Shown in pieces: positions 22,764-35,526 of a DNA stretch of 64,000 nt. Source of the DNA: Daucus carota subsp. sativus. Lineage: Eukaryota; Streptophyta; Magnoliopsida; Apiales; Apiaceae. Location: assembly GCF_001625215.2 (NCBI RefSeq), contig NC_030387.2, positions 31,891,606 to 31,955,605 of the forward strand. The letters are read 5' to 3'. The notes beneath the pieces were generated by a model. The model made no database searches, was not told where the DNA came from, and saw only the letters and a list, made by a program, of their open reading frames with translations. The position numbers were made by a program, and so were the translations under genes. Position 1 is the first letter of the stretch. The number at the start of each line of letters is the position of its first letter.

Positions 22764-23977
22764 CTTTTGAAATCCACAACTAATTATTCTATTTCACACC
22801 GTAGTATTTTACATTTGAAAGTGAAATCCACAACTAATTATTCTATTTCTTTGTAAAATCTAAAAATACTACCGTATGATTTCGCTTTCAAAATATTTTG
22901 CTTCTGACTGGTCCGGCCAAAAAATATTAGCCTGTTTTTTTTTTCCGAAACTAAGAAATAATTTTGCTGTTCATTTTTATACTAGGTTTAGAATTAGTTG
23001 GGGATTTCACACTTAAATATTAAGTTTATCCAACTTTAATATTTTTATTATAAATTTTAAAAGTAAAAAATAAAAACATAAGATTCATCTCATAAACTAC
23101 AAATTATTATTATACTTATATTATCTCAGTTAAAGATTTTATGCTCTCATTGACCTATTAGAATAAATAAATTAAGCTTAAAGTATCTCTAAAATTATCA
23201 TTTGTAGATAATTTGGTTAGCTAAAATATTATATTGTAATAATTAGCTAATTTAGAGATGACGAAAAAGTGTTTTTTTCTAATTCTCTCACTACTACAAA
23301 TTTAAACTTATGTAATGGTACTTGGACAGTGTTTTTTCTTATATGTTATTCAAGTATATTACTTGTACAATGATTTTACAAAAAACGGTTTATAAGCTAT
23401 TTTTTACTAATTAAGATCTTAGTTATCGTGGATTGAAGGAGATAATTTATATATGCAATAAGTACAAAATATTAATATAAAATGAGAGAGATGAGGTGAA
23501 CATTTACCGATAATGAGAATAAATTGAAAAATACTCCCTCTGTCCCATAATAAGAGTCGCTTTGACTTTTGACACGTAATTTGAGGTGTAAAAAAAACAT
23601 ACCTCTACATATTATTTTTCAAATTTTCTTTTTCTGAATAAAAGTTTAACATCTATATTTTTATTCAGAAAAAGAAAATTTGAAAAATAATATGTAGAGC
23701 TATGTTTTTTTTACACCTCAAATTACATGTCAAAAGTCAAAGCGACTCTTATTATGGGACAGAGGGAGTATATAGGATTAAAAAATTTATTGCGTTATGC
23801 AAGAATCAAGATTATAAGCTTGTATAATTTAAGAGCAAACTCTTAAACTAAAGTATCAAAGAAGCAAGTGATTGATCATGAAATTACACTTACAGTCTTT
23901 GCACAGTATTAAATTCCTATATTTATTCATTTCTTTATTTCCCAGTTTTAAAAACAACACATACTACAAGCTTACAA
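22764..23977. other. Intergenic AT-rich region left of the chitinase gene
   Basis: Apart from the palindromic element at 23.5 kb it is plain AT-rich DNA. The stretch after 23771 probably holds the chitinase 3' untranslated region. Confidence 0.4.
23532..23770. mobile_element. Long palindromic Stowaway-like MITE (239 bp)
   Basis: The two arms of about 110 bases are almost perfect reverse complements around a centre near 23650. The left arm opens tactccctctgtcccataat and the right arm closes with its exact inverse, flanked by TA. An RNA crossing it would fold into one long hairpin. It lies about 200 bases beyond the chitinase stop codon, in or near that gene's 3' end. Confidence 0.85.
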
Positions 23978-25721
23978 CTAACATCTAAGATTATCCCCAG
24001 GAGCCACACCAAGCTGACTACAATAATCAGTATAATATCCAACTCGAGCACTGACAGTATCAGGGTTGCCGCCATCACATTCAAGAGCACCATTGATAGC
24101 ACGGATAGTTGCTCCGAAGCCCTGGCCAGAAGTAATGACAGAGTGCACATTGTTCATCCAGTACCACAGGGCCGTCTTGAAGGACACAACTGGATCTTCA
24201 GCCACTATTTCCGGATTGTTGAGGCCATCAAATCCGATACTACTTCCAGCAGGTCCATAGTTGAAGTTCCAGGAGAGCTGAATGGGACCTCGGCCGTAGT
24301 AACCCTTGTTAGGTGCACATGGATACTGTGTACTGTTTTCATCACAATAGTCCTTGGAAGGGCCATCTATTTCTTCTATATAGCAGAAATCTGTACACAC
24401 AAGTTGCGCATGATTAAATGGCAGTTGTTACTGAACATACAAATGATAATAGCATACATTATGTATATACATCAAAAATTTAGGATTTAAAGTGTTCAGC
24501 ATTTTTTTCCCTCCCATTAAACATAGACTACTAACATACATATGTCAGGACTCAGGAACCAGATTCTAATTAAATTACGTAGATATCATCCCAACTTGTA
24601 TTTAGATAAATTATCACTTTGCCCTACTCTCAGATAATATTTGAGTTGACTCAATTGGCATCGATTACCTAGAATTTTGAATCATTAGAGTTACATTATT
24701 TTTTTAGTTGCATCTGTTTGTTTGTATATTAATCTTTTCTTTGCCATATATTCTCATTTGGGAGGCTGCGATCCTATAAACTCTGCTTGCTTTTCTTAAT
24801 TTTAATCTTAAGTGCATTTCATTCTCACTAATATGGTTATAATAATACAAGTAGCATGATGATTCCAGTTAAGTTGTCTGTTGTCTGTATTTGAAGATAT
24901 CAGTATCATATACTCCCTCCGTCCTCAATTTTTTTTTGAGACGGGAGCTCGACACACATTCTAATTCTTTCATAAAATATAGTTTGATAAATTATTTTGA
25001 TATTTTTTCTGAATAAATATCTACTGTCTAAATTTTTATACGAAAAAGAAAATTTTCAAATTTTTTTTATAATACTATATTTTATATACACCTTATAATG
25101 CGTGTCGAGCAATTGAAAAATAGGGGTAAAGAAACGAGAGGTAAGGAGTATTGTTAACAAACATATATATGAACTACTAGAGCACTGAATCGGGGTCCAG
25201 ATAACAACTAACTATCCATGCAATTATTATAGCTAATTAACTAATCATAATCTGTAATGTATTGTAACTAATTATTGTTTCATCTAGAAAGCAAAACAGG
25301 AAAACTTACGTCCAGTTTCATGAGTTGCATGGGCAAAGAAAGCAGCAATCTCGCGCTTCGAATCATCTTCCGTGCCCACCCTCCCAAACTGAGAGTACGA
25401 CTCCAAAGCTTCCAGAAATTTCGATCTCGAATAAAATCCTTTTCCAGCACAACTCCCTTCAGCTTGATCAATAATTTGGTTAAAAAATGAATCCGTCACG
25501 ATACTCTCTACCGAAACGCCGTTTTGAGGTGGAGGAGCCGTACAAGGACCGGCTTGACAGCCTGCCCCACAGTAGTCATCGCTTGTGCCACAGTAACCGT
25601 AGCGGCTACAACAGAGATCGGCGGCGCAGCCGCAGTTTTGAGCAGCTGTTAGTTCCGGCAGGAGGATTCCAGCCAGAATGATGGTGGCGAAAATGTTCAT
25701 GGTGATGGTAGAGGAAAGCAT
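23978..25721 (-). CDS. EP3: Class IV chitinase (GH19), EP3-like, two exons
   Basis: Exons 25310-25721 and 23978-24390 join in frame to 274 aa. A signal peptide (about 1-27, ending ELTAA) leads to a hevein-type chitin-binding domain, residues 28-60, with all eight cysteines. A short Pro hinge follows, then the GH19 catalytic domain with the class IV deletions. The catalytic pair is Glu135 in HETG and Glu144 in HFCYIEEI, and the intron splits the following His codon. [16 protein letters not shown] is intact. The protein closely follows carrot and Arabidopsis EP3, secreted endochitinases that cut GlcNAc polymers and act in defence and, in carrot, somatic embryogenesis. Met8 is an alternative start. 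The intron carries a Stowaway-like MITE. Two W-box cores lie upstream. Confidence 0.95.
24911..25150. mobile_element. Stowaway-like MITE in the chitinase intron
   Basis: It begins tactccctccgtcctcaa and ends gaggtaaggagta. The interior phrases cgacacacattctaat and taatgcgtgtcgag are inverted relatives of each other. It is closely related to the 61.4 kb copy (shared 'tagtttgataaattatttt'). Confidence 0.7.
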
Positions 25722-25765
25722 TTTGGTAAATGTCTTTGTTGTGAGAAATTTAAGACTGTGGGGAA

Positions 25766-25888
25766 TATATTTATAGTGTACCTAATTGATAAAACAGCGG
25801 AAATAGGAAATTAAAAGTTGAAAATTCTTTTAATCTTAATTCTTATGTGTGAAGTCCGTGTACCGCATTTGACTACTCGTTATTGACT
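25766..25888 (-). promoter_or_regulatory. Chitinase promoter: TATA box and two W-box cores
   Basis: On the minus strand CTATAAATATATT lies about 45-55 bases before the ATG, suitable for a TATA box with a short leader. Two TTGACT cores (plus strand, 25869-25874 and 25883-25888) lie about 150 bases upstream of the ATG. Closely spaced W-boxes are typical of elicitor-inducible chitinase genes. Confidence 0.55.
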
Positions 25889-26114
25889 TTGGTTTTCTTA
25901 AAGATATTTAAATTTTGGATGGTAATTTGGAGCATGTTTGTCTGTATTTTTATTATCGTACAGTAATAAATTAGAAATTGATTTATGTTAGAAATAAGCT
26001 ATAAATTCACTTACAACCGGAAGTTGATAAGATGTATATTTTCTGAATCAGCTTATTTTACATTTGTGTTTTTCATAAAAAATCAATTTCAACACCGAAA
26101 TAATACTCTATCTA

Positions 26115-26115
<1 letters not shown>

Positions 26116-26156
<41 letters not shown>
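26116..26156. repeat. (ATT)n microsatellite
   Basis: About 13 consecutive tat/att units without interruption. A likely polymorphic marker. Confidence 0.9.
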
Positions 26157-26157
<1 letters not shown>

Positions 26158-28170
26158 ACTCATAGATTGTAATATAAAATTACTCAAACTAACATTTTAG
26201 ACCGATCACATATCACATTAAGTCACTATTCCAAGCGTTCGGCACGTATTTTAAGATTTATATATATTATAGCCTCATAAATATTTTAACTGCTTACTTC
26301 TCAAATTTAGTATTTAAATTTTATTTTAAAAGAATTTAAAAATAAGTTATAAAATTGTATCTTATAGATATTTTGAACTACGTGTCAAGCAAGATAAAAT
26401 ACATAAAAAATGAAAGGCACGAATGGATTAATGCTCTAGTTTATGCATGTTTCGGCCAACTATTCGGTATTTTAGGTCCAATTTCTAGAACAACGAAAAC
26501 TATCAGAACAAACTCCTTTTATGTCAAAATTACTTTATACGTGAAAAAGCGTTACAGCAATTATATTATAAAGTCTGCAATTCCAAGTTCCTAATGCCTT
26601 AATGGGAAGGGAAAGGCAGAGAAAATCCGGTTTGTAATATCAATTTTTAACGATGGCTCCATGTTCGCTTCTGTTTAAATATCGGCGGAAGAATTCATCA
26701 AATGATGTAACAAAGGCGTTTACTTTTCTGCAGGTTTGGCCAAGTCTGGTCAAGATGACTGAAGAAACATGTTTGAACGCAAGGATGAACATAAATCAAA
26801 CTGAATAAAATAGAATAAAAATGATAAATTCAAACTAATTAATTAATAATAAATCGATGAAGTACCATACTTGGTCATGTTTATTTCACGAAATTATGAT
26901 CCTTTCTTTAAAGTCCTTCCTTGTTAATGTCAAGAATTATAATATTTCAAATCACCAAAATTTATGTTTGTTTACAAGATCAATCACACACAAGATTTAT
27001 TCTTTTAAATTTCAATATTATATTAACTTATTTTGATGGATAACCTATACCATTGAACTATTATTATCCTTTGAATGAGTTAATCTCATGTTTGTTTCCA
27101 TAGGATTATAATGAAAACATTATAATCTCTTAATAAATGACTCGCCACTTCTCCAATCGTGCCTCTATTGATCGCTAATTATGTATAATTTATAGATGGT
27201 CATGATTGATGGCATATTTTTGGCCTGTAAGAGGCAATTATGTGCCACTTTGTTGGCTGCAATTATGTGCTATTTTGTTGGTTTGTTAATAATTGTTATG
27301 TTATATCTTCGGTATATTTTCTTATTCATTAGTGTCTCACCAAAGATCCACCTTTGGTTGAAACTTTATTTAATTTTTTTTTCACTACTTGAATGATACA
27401 CACATGATGTTAATAATTATTAATTATTGGACATATTATCTTTTATTTTTTAATAATATATATAATCAGTTATAAATGGACTTATATTCTCCATATTTTC
27501 TTTGTTTATATTTTCCGGATGCTTGGAAGAAGACGTGATTTTCTTTTCAGACATTAAAGTTTTATTATCTAAATTCTTCGGTCATCTTGCATGTCCGATT
27601 GTTAGATGATAAACTTTCTTAAATGAAAGAATTATCACGGTGAATTGCCGCTTCATATTCGATGAGATTTATTCTCATTATCAACAACAAAAAAAAAAGA
27701 AAATAAGAAAATAAAAGAAGAGAGTAATTTTTTGAACTAATCCCAAATATGATTTTATCAAATTAACATAAGATTAAAAATATTAAAGAATTATAATCAT
27801 ATCTCTTATTTAATCCCTAGTAGTTTTATAATAAAGAAAAAACATTTAACAATCTAGCTTACAGCAATTAGCTTAAGGCTGATAAGTTAGCAACAAAATG
27901 CTAATTCTTTACATATCTCTACTACAATAATACATACATCAACACACAGCATACTGCATCTTGTTTACATGTAAAGCAAAATGACATAAAGCAAAGGAAC
28001 TGTTATTTTTGTATCTGCAGGCACTCAGTTTTTAAACAATAACTTAATGCAATGAAAGACTGGAGGATTTCCTACAAATTATATACAAACACAACATCAG
28101 GATTCAAGATTCTGTTTGTCACCCTCCATTGCATGGTATAGCTGGACATTTGTTCAAAGTAACCATTCTA

Positions 28171-31100
28171 TTAGTCCAGACGTCTCAATAAATATTCAAC
28201 TTGAACCTCTTTAGTTAATGGCATTATCCACGTTCCATAGAGATCAGCAACCAAGCTTGGTTTAATTTTGTACACAGGCTCAGCATCATCGTCAGTCACC
28301 TCTTGAGCATAAGTTCTGGTTTTCATCTCTACTCTCCTAACGATTACATCTTCCACCTCTGGGTACGTTAGCAAGTCCATTAGCTGGGCCTTGTCCTACA
28401 TAACCAAACACCGAAATATAACTATTAGAAACTGTATAAAACATAGAACCATCTCGTGGGTCATATATTAGCCTAAAATACTTGAGAAAATAGGCAAAAA
28501 AATTATTAAAAACTTGGGAGGCAAGTACAGTTGGAAAGGAAACATACTTGTTTTTTAATAGCAGTTTCATAGGCATCTGGCGAGGCTCGGAACTTTGCTT
28601 CTGCTACAAATTTACCATAGTGAATTCTCTTTGAGAGTGCCTGCATACAAAGATTCCAGAAAATTTTACCATATTCATCCTGATGTTTATGTTATAAAAG
28701 AAAAAGAGATTTAGTGTACAAAGGCTAAACAAAAATGACCAGAAAAGCCTTTTGACTTAATGTCCCAAAGTTTCAGATCTTTTCAGTCCAAATATATGTT
28801 GTGTCACCGTACGTCCGTACCCGAGTAAGAGTAACATAGAGTTAAAGGTTAATCCAAAGATCAATCTCCGTCGATTAGCACAAAAATATCAATCTCATGC
28901 CCAAGAACCATAAATTTGTATATGTAACGACTAACGAGTGTTATTCAACCAACCAGGAAGTGGAACTCTTCAACAGACCATTGTTTCCACCTGTTTAGCA
29001 ATTTCCTTGATTCGCCCAGACTCTAACTTTCAGTTTCTACTAATATTTTCTTAAAACTGCCTTTTACTACAGTTCAATACAAATACGCAGTTAATTTTCA
29101 CACTGCAGATAACCCTAACATGTAATATCATTCAGTATGTCACTATCTTCAACAGTCATAGTTTCAATATTAATAAAAATCAGAGACGCTGAGGTGAAAA
29201 TTAAGATTCCTTCTTGAGATGTTTATCACTTATTAAAGAGCAATCATGACTAAATGTTCCTTTTGTGCACTTTAAATTGGAAACTTTAATTAAGATGAAA
29301 AGTTTTACATATAGATCAGAAGACTGGAAGAGGGGATGGCAACTCCTTTTTTATTTTTAGCTAACTAAAACCTCGCGTAAGCTCATATCTCTCAGGAGAC
29401 TTAAATTACTGTCCTGTTGCTAAAAGGGTAGAGATTACCATGAGGAACCTTCCTGCTGACCACACCACAAGCTTACATGGAAATGAATGATTATCAAGCA
29501 CATAAAATCTATTTATTCTTACCTTAACTGACAAACGCAAAGATATGAGAAATATAGGTAATGTGTGATGACAAGCTGATACTTAAACAATGAGAGTCAT
29601 GATGTTAATTGTAAATATAACTCAAGTATATAGAGATTTAACATAGAAATCCACACAGTACAACATTCACCTGCAAGCAAATTGTGTCACAGACTGCAGT
29701 TGCTCCACAGTTTCCATCTTCGCCTTCCTTGACTAATCTTGGAACAAGATTTTTAATATACATATCCCATATCCTATTGTTGATATTTATTGATTCAGCG
29801 ATGGGATGCAGAACCTACAAACATATCAGAAATATATAAAACAACGCTCAAGATGATGTGATTCAGGAATTTCATCTGAACATTACTGTATCTTTGCATC
29901 AAACAATATTTTCAAATAATAAATGAAACACTTGAAGTTAACTTTACAAACATTAAATCCTTCCATGCCACTGAATAAAACCACAAGTTTCCATGCAGAT
30001 ATTGGCAGTCCCTTCAATGGAGGGATTATATCACTCTTTCAAAATTTACATGCCAGATATAATATTAAAGACATGCTATACTGTGAGCATCATTATAAAT
30101 CTACAATTCATGCTCAGAGATACCCAAACATGTGTTTCTCAGATCATAATTACCAGGAATGTGGCTCATAAAAAACACTTTTCAGGAAAGAGGGTTGCTA
30201 TTTTTTAGTTAAAATCCAATGCTGAAGCATATAAACTTTGACAAGTCAGTCATTTATAAAGGTAACAATATACATTGGGATACAAAATGATCATCACATC
30301 CTGTACCACTATAAGTTTTAAGTAGCATATGAATATAATATATTAAAAAGTTGGAACAGTGTTTCTTGGATGATAGTAAACACAAAATAGACATCTGAAG
30401 CCATAATGAAATTCTCAGGTGCTTCAATACAAAGCAAATAGGTATGTTTAGTTGTATGATTCCTGTGAACCTCTTACCTGCGGATACTGCAAAGGTGGCA
30501 ATATGGGTTCGGGCAAGTGCTCTGGGAAAAAAGGATGCTCATCTGGACTCTTATATCTTCCAGCCTGCATCAATAGTCAACAAGAAGGATTTTTTCCAGA
30601 TCAGTTTTCTGTTCTTCCTGTATAATTTTAACATCATCGCTTGTAAAAATATACCTGAGCATGTAGCGCTTCAGTTCCTCTAAGCATAAATTCAACAAAA
30701 GATCCTTGGAATCCGTCCTTCCAGAAGGCATTTGGATCATATGTGTCTGCATTGTAACAATACTGTGCTCTCTCCACGAGGCTAAATATAATGCTATCTT
30801 CTTGTCGTATCAATGAACTTCTTATCCCGTCTAAAGTATAACAGTCGCTCTCATCAATCCTCCTTTTAGCATCCAATCTACAAAGACAGAAAATTAACTT
30901 TTAAATAGTTGCTGTAATTTTTAAAGTCAGCTACACAGAGCCTTACACTGAATCACATTCATATACACAACTAACAGCATCCTATATGAAAAGATACAAC
31001 AAAATGTCCTACTAATTAGTGAAAAAAGGTTCTCACTGCATAAACTGATGAAAAGTCACACATATAACATTAGAACTGTGCACATCCATAGTAAATCAAC

Positions 31101-31994
31101 TTGTGTGCATAACAAATTAACAACCCAGTAGCAATTAATGCATATAATAACTGTACAAATAAGCATAATTCCCTGTTGCGGTCTACTGTGGGATGTTCAC
31201 AAACTGATTCAACCACTACATATCCATAACAATTTAAAGATAGGAGAATTGGATAAATGATAACACATATTATCATGCCTGGTCTTAAAACTTGAAATTT
31301 TCATAAATTCTTTGCTACATGTCACTCAATATTTGTTGTCATCTCTTGCATTTAAGTACTTATAGAGGTCGTGTTTGGCAATCTTTTCTTTTCAAATTTA
31401 AGGCCTTTCTTTTAAATGCATATTTTTATAATATTTTTAGATATAAATGTTAAGAAGGTATTTTATATTCGTTATTTAACAAAAAAAAGGGGTCTTATTT
31501 CAGAAAAAAGTAAATTCTACATACTTTTCTCCAAAAATAAAGACTTATTTCTGAAAAATAAGTTTAGCCTAGCGGCAACATAATTATATTGAACATAAAT
31601 GATAAATGAACTGCCAAACACCTTCAAACAGGTAATACTACTCTTTGCATACAAGATTTTTTTTTGAAGTAACAAAATTATATGAATTAAAAGTACCTAA
31701 ACAACCTTCATAATAAGAAACAGAGAATAAAAACATGCAAATGATCATCAAAATGGCCTAACAAAATTATACTAAACAAACAAAAACAAACACGTAAATA
31801 ATAAAGTACCCTATGGAAGCAGCAGAAGCATGAACAGGCTGAAAGGAGGAGTTCTTGAAATGCCCTGAATTAAAACATCGAAAGTTGCAATTTTGAAAGC
31901 TCTGGCGAGGATTAAATGAATTGGGTTTGGAGATACAGGAATAATTGGTGGAGAAAATGGCAGGAGAGGCAACTCCCAAGAGCTTTGCTTCCAT
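28171..31994 (-). CDS. CM1: Chorismate mutase, plastid isoform, six exons
   Basis: Exons: 31810-31994, 30655-30877, 30478-30564, 29671-29814, 28548-28640 and 28171-28395. They join in frame to 318 aa. The enzyme turns chorismate into prephenate, the branch point to phenylalanine and tyrosine. The first about 60 residues are a Ser/Asn-rich transit peptide. The AroQ-type helical domain follows: [19 protein letters not shown], then [20 protein letters not shown] in the regulatory region, [40 protein letters not shown] and YEVDVIV-type helices, ending [16 protein letters not shown]. Plastid CM1 enzymes are activated by Trp and inhibited by Phe and Tyr. The transit peptide marks this as CM1 and not the cytosolic CM2. 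I chose the ATG at 31994; the in-frame ATG at 32024 lies too near the TATA box to be in the transcript. Confidence 0.95.
31367..31626. mobile_element. Second hAT-like MITE type in chorismate mutase intron 1
   Basis: The ends read ggtcgtgtttggca and tgccaaacaccttc, in inverted relation. The body differs from the four-copy family but ends with the same tttggca core, so it is a related subfamily of about 260 bp. Confidence 0.5.
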
Positions 31995-32044
31995 TGTTAA
32001 AACTAAGATGAAAAATGAACACAAAGAAGGAGAAGAGAAAGGGG

Positions 32045-32052
32045 TTTATATA
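32045..32052 (-). promoter_or_regulatory. TATA box of the chorismate mutase gene
   Basis: TATATAAA on the minus strand, about 50 bases before the chosen ATG. Transcription would start near 32015-32020, leaving a CT-rich leader of about 20-25 bases. This supports the ATG at 31994. Confidence 0.6.
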
Positions 32053-32740
32053 CAAGTATGATAAATAAGAAATACTTATTGAACTAAACAAGAGCTGGGA
32101 TTGGTTTGAGGGAGCAGAGCATATAAAAAAGACAGAGCTTTGGACTTTGAGAGTTGTTGGCAACTTAGGTTTGGTGGATATGTTTTACCAAGTGGTAGGT
32201 GTTGACATCACGAGGGGGTAGGTTTGTGATGTGATGCAAAATTTCTGTATAATTTAGTAAATACTATGGTGCGTTTTGTGTAAAAGTATTGTTTCTCTCG
32301 CTCATAATTGAGACTTCGTGCTCGATTTCGATCCGATCTGAACATCAATATATTAAATATAATTATTTTAAAAGATATTGATTTAGAAAAGCTCTGATTT
32401 GATATAATACATAATATATATTTAATTGATTAAATATATGATTTAGTTTAGCTATATGTGTATAATAATTTATATATCTATTAATATTTTATCAAAAAAT
32501 GAATATGTTTAATATATACGTATAAAAAAATTGAAAAACGTGAATGACGTGAGGATCAGATTAGAATGAGTGGATGGGAGGATGAGATGAGAATGGGTAG
32601 ATCGGATAAGAACGGGTGATCAAGTAACTCTAGTCGTGTCCGTAAATCTAATATATCTCCGTTGATCTGATATAAAAAGGAACGGTTATGATTAGAAGTT
32701 GTATAAATGCAAAAATATTGACAATGAACATAGAGACGGA

Positions 32741-32856
32741 GAGAAACTTCGAGAAAAATATAGAAATATATATGTGTGACATTTATTGTTCAACACAGTG
32801 ATAAAGAGAAACTTCGAGAAAAATATAGAAATATGTGTGACATCTATTATTCACTG
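32741..32856. repeat. Direct repeat, 65-bp period
   Basis: The phrase gagaaacttcgagaaaaata recurs after 65 bases, followed both times by tagaaatat and tgtgtgacat. Two diverged units. Confidence 0.8.
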
Positions 32857-33338
32857 GATTGCATAAATTTGAAACATGATAAATTTATTAAATAAAAATT
32901 ATGATCAGATAAATAATCTATCAATATTTTTACAAATCTTGCAGAATCAGAATACTAAAACATATTAAACTATTTTTAGGGGGACAAGAAGGAAATATTA
33001 AAATTCGATTAGAGAGTTCAAAATCTCTTAACGAGTGCTTGTTTTGTTTGCAAATAGATCCATGTGATTAGTTAGTGACGTTCTTTATGAATGTCTTTGA
33101 AGGACTACATAGATTCACGTTAATCAAACATGATAACAAGCATGAAAGTAAAAAACACAAACAATTAAAATGAAAATCCCACGAGGGTGGGTAAAATCAC
33201 AAATCCACTCAATATGAATGTATTACAAGATTAAAGTTGCTCCATCACATACAAACCTCCTCAACTTGATCACAAAAGTTCTATCTTGTGTATCTCTCAC
33301 ACAACTCTTTAAATATAAAGATGTGACTAGTATAAATC

Positions 33339-33383
33339 AGTTTGAAACTTTTTTTTTTTTGTCACAAGATTAGTTTGAAACTT
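33339..33383. repeat. Short retroposon-like footprint A
   Basis: A 12-bp direct repeat (agtttgaaactt) flanks a 21-base insert made of ten T residues then gtcacaagatt. Read on the other strand the insert ends TTGTGAC plus oligo(A), like the tail of a LINE or SINE. Confidence 0.6.
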
Positions 33384-33847
33384 AAAAACAAATTAAAGAC
33401 TAAAAATCAATTATAAAATGAAGGTCGTAAAAGTTAGAAATTGATTTAACTTAATTCATTTAAATTTTTTAATTAGTAACTTTACAATATTTATATTAAA
33501 TTTAATGTGATGAGACAACTTTCACTAAAATTTAAATATTTCAAATACGAGTTTACAGGTCAACCACAAAAGTCATAAGTCTATAAAACATCAAACAAGA
33601 TATGAGGTGCTACTTGTATCTATGAGCGTACACTAGAGACCATAATTTCTATAATATATTTTGAAACAATATTGTATAATTATTTTAACTATAAATTCAA
33701 TTTTTTTGGATCGTTATTAATGTGTTGAATTTTAAATGATTAAGTCGGATATAGTTGAAATATTTACAGACTTGCAATCATTATTTGTACTTCATAAGAA
33801 AAATTATTTCGTATTTAAAAAGTTACTTGTATGTTTACTATATTATT

Positions 33848-33902
33848 AGAGATGTTCATCAAATTAGTTTAAGAAAAAAAGAAAGAGATGTTCATCAAAT
33901 TA
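33848..33902. repeat. Short retroposon-like footprint B
   Basis: A perfect 19-bp direct repeat (agagatgttcatcaaatta) flanks a 17-base A-rich insert, gtttaagaaaaaaagaa. Confidence 0.6.
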
Positions 33903-33948
33903 TATAAATAAACGAACCCGAATCATGAAAGATGAATTTAATTCTAGT

Positions 33949-33993
33949 AACATGATTACCAGTTTTTTTTTTGACAAACATGATTACCAGTTT
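33949..33993. repeat. Short retroposon-like footprint C
   Basis: A perfect 17-bp direct repeat (aacatgattaccagttt) flanks an 11-base insert, tttttttgaca. On the other strand this is TGTC plus oligo(A). Confidence 0.65.
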
Positions 33994-34462
33994 AATTAAA
34001 CTGTAACATACAGTTTCAATGCGAGTACAATACGAGACGAAAAAATGCAATGATTTATTTTAGCTGGTGTTATACATAAATTTGATTATATTTAAAAATT
34101 TGTTCCTCTCTAAAATATTGCTTATATGTTTACTACATGATTACATATGTTCATCAAATTGCATATTTGTTGTTAGCGAAAAATTAAACTTGATTTTAAT
34201 TCTTATAATACGATTACAAGTTAATCCCTAATAAATCATGCGAGTTGCAATTTGATGTAGTACTGTTTTGCGATATGATCTATTACCAGCACAATTTAAA
34301 CCGTTATAACATAATTTTACAATATATATTAATATATTATTTATAATTACATATAATTATATTATATATGCGTATATTATTTATGTATATATTTGTTCAG
34401 TATTTCAAGCCATTTTAAATTATTTAGCATTATCATCTTGCTTATTTTTCAGAAAAATATAA

Positions 34463-34699
34463 TACTCCAGCCATCCTAATGAATTGTATACGCTAATTTT
34501 TGACACTTTTTTTAAGGGTTCTTTAAAGTATAATTTTACAATATTTTTTAAATTTTTTTGTTCTTAATAAAAATTCGATGTTAAACTTTTATTTGAAAAA
34601 GAAAAATTTTGAAAAAAATTATGTTACTATACTTTATTAGAGTCTCGAAATGCGAGCAGTGAACGTATACATCTCTTTGGACAGAGGGAACACCGTAAT
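34463..34699. mobile_element. Stowaway-like MITE, degraded
   Basis: It starts tactccagccatcctaatg and ends tggacagagggaacacc, in inverted relation. The internal pair gtatacgct and gaacgtatac adds to the inverted arms. It is older than the 24.9 and 61.4 kb copies. Confidence 0.5.
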
Positions 34700-35526
34700 A
34701 TACTACTCTTCATCTTCATTATTGTTCTATTTTATTTTTATAATTTTTTATGATACATATGAAATTGTAATTATTATATAACTTCATAAAAAATAACATT
34801 CTAGATATCATATAATTTGAAATCTTATTTATACTTCTAATCAGATAATATAAATATAACTAAACTTGCAAAGAGTATCGCACCTATTTTTAGTGTGCTT
34901 TATGTATATTTGTTTTTGTCTTTGATTCCTTGTGTTTTGAAAACTTTGACCAAATTACACAGGAGTATAGAATTAATCCATTAACATCATGTCCATAATG
35001 GTTAATTGATCATTTAATACCGGAAAATCCTTGGAATCATTATTTCTATATCTAAATTTAGAAGTTCCACAACTACTTTTTACATGCAGTTGTCATCTCA
35101 AAACTTGGAAATATATATTCTTAGTAAATAAAATGTGAAATAACTCTATGATTTTTATTAATTTCTAAAAAGAAACATACAAAATAGACAGGCATATCAA
35201 TAGTGTACAAATCTAAATCCTACCTATATCCCTGGAAGGTTAGAAAGTTTAGTGTAACATGCCATTAATATCCACAAAGTTTTGTTTGGTTTCAGTTTCA
35301 TCAAGGAAAGAATATCAAGAAATCTATCTCATCTTTTGGGTATTAAAGACATATCATAAATATATTATTAATTAATCACACATTAATATTCTCATGGGAA
35401 ACAAAAGATTATTATAAAGGCATTGGTGGTAAGAGAGAAAAGATCATGCTAATATAGACAACGGTTGTTGACAAACTTTTAAGTCATTGTTTGTTATATG
35501 CCTGTCCATTTCTTCATTGTTGTAGT

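Larger units (their letters stand above)
25722..28170. other. Intergenic AT-rich region
   Basis: It holds the chitinase promoter at its left end and the chorismate mutase 3' flank at its right end, with an (ATT)n microsatellite between them. I see no supported gene. Short open frames near 26355 and 27196 have no family resemblance. Confidence 0.45.

Noticed and set aside
32024-32024. Upstream in-frame ATG of chorismate mutase
   Set aside because: It lies at or before the transcription start predicted from the TATA box at 32045-32052.
33168-33310. Segment resembling the downstream end of an LTR element (cccacgagggtgggtaaaat)
   Set aside because: No matching second LTR, no clear TG...CA ends and no target duplication could be found.
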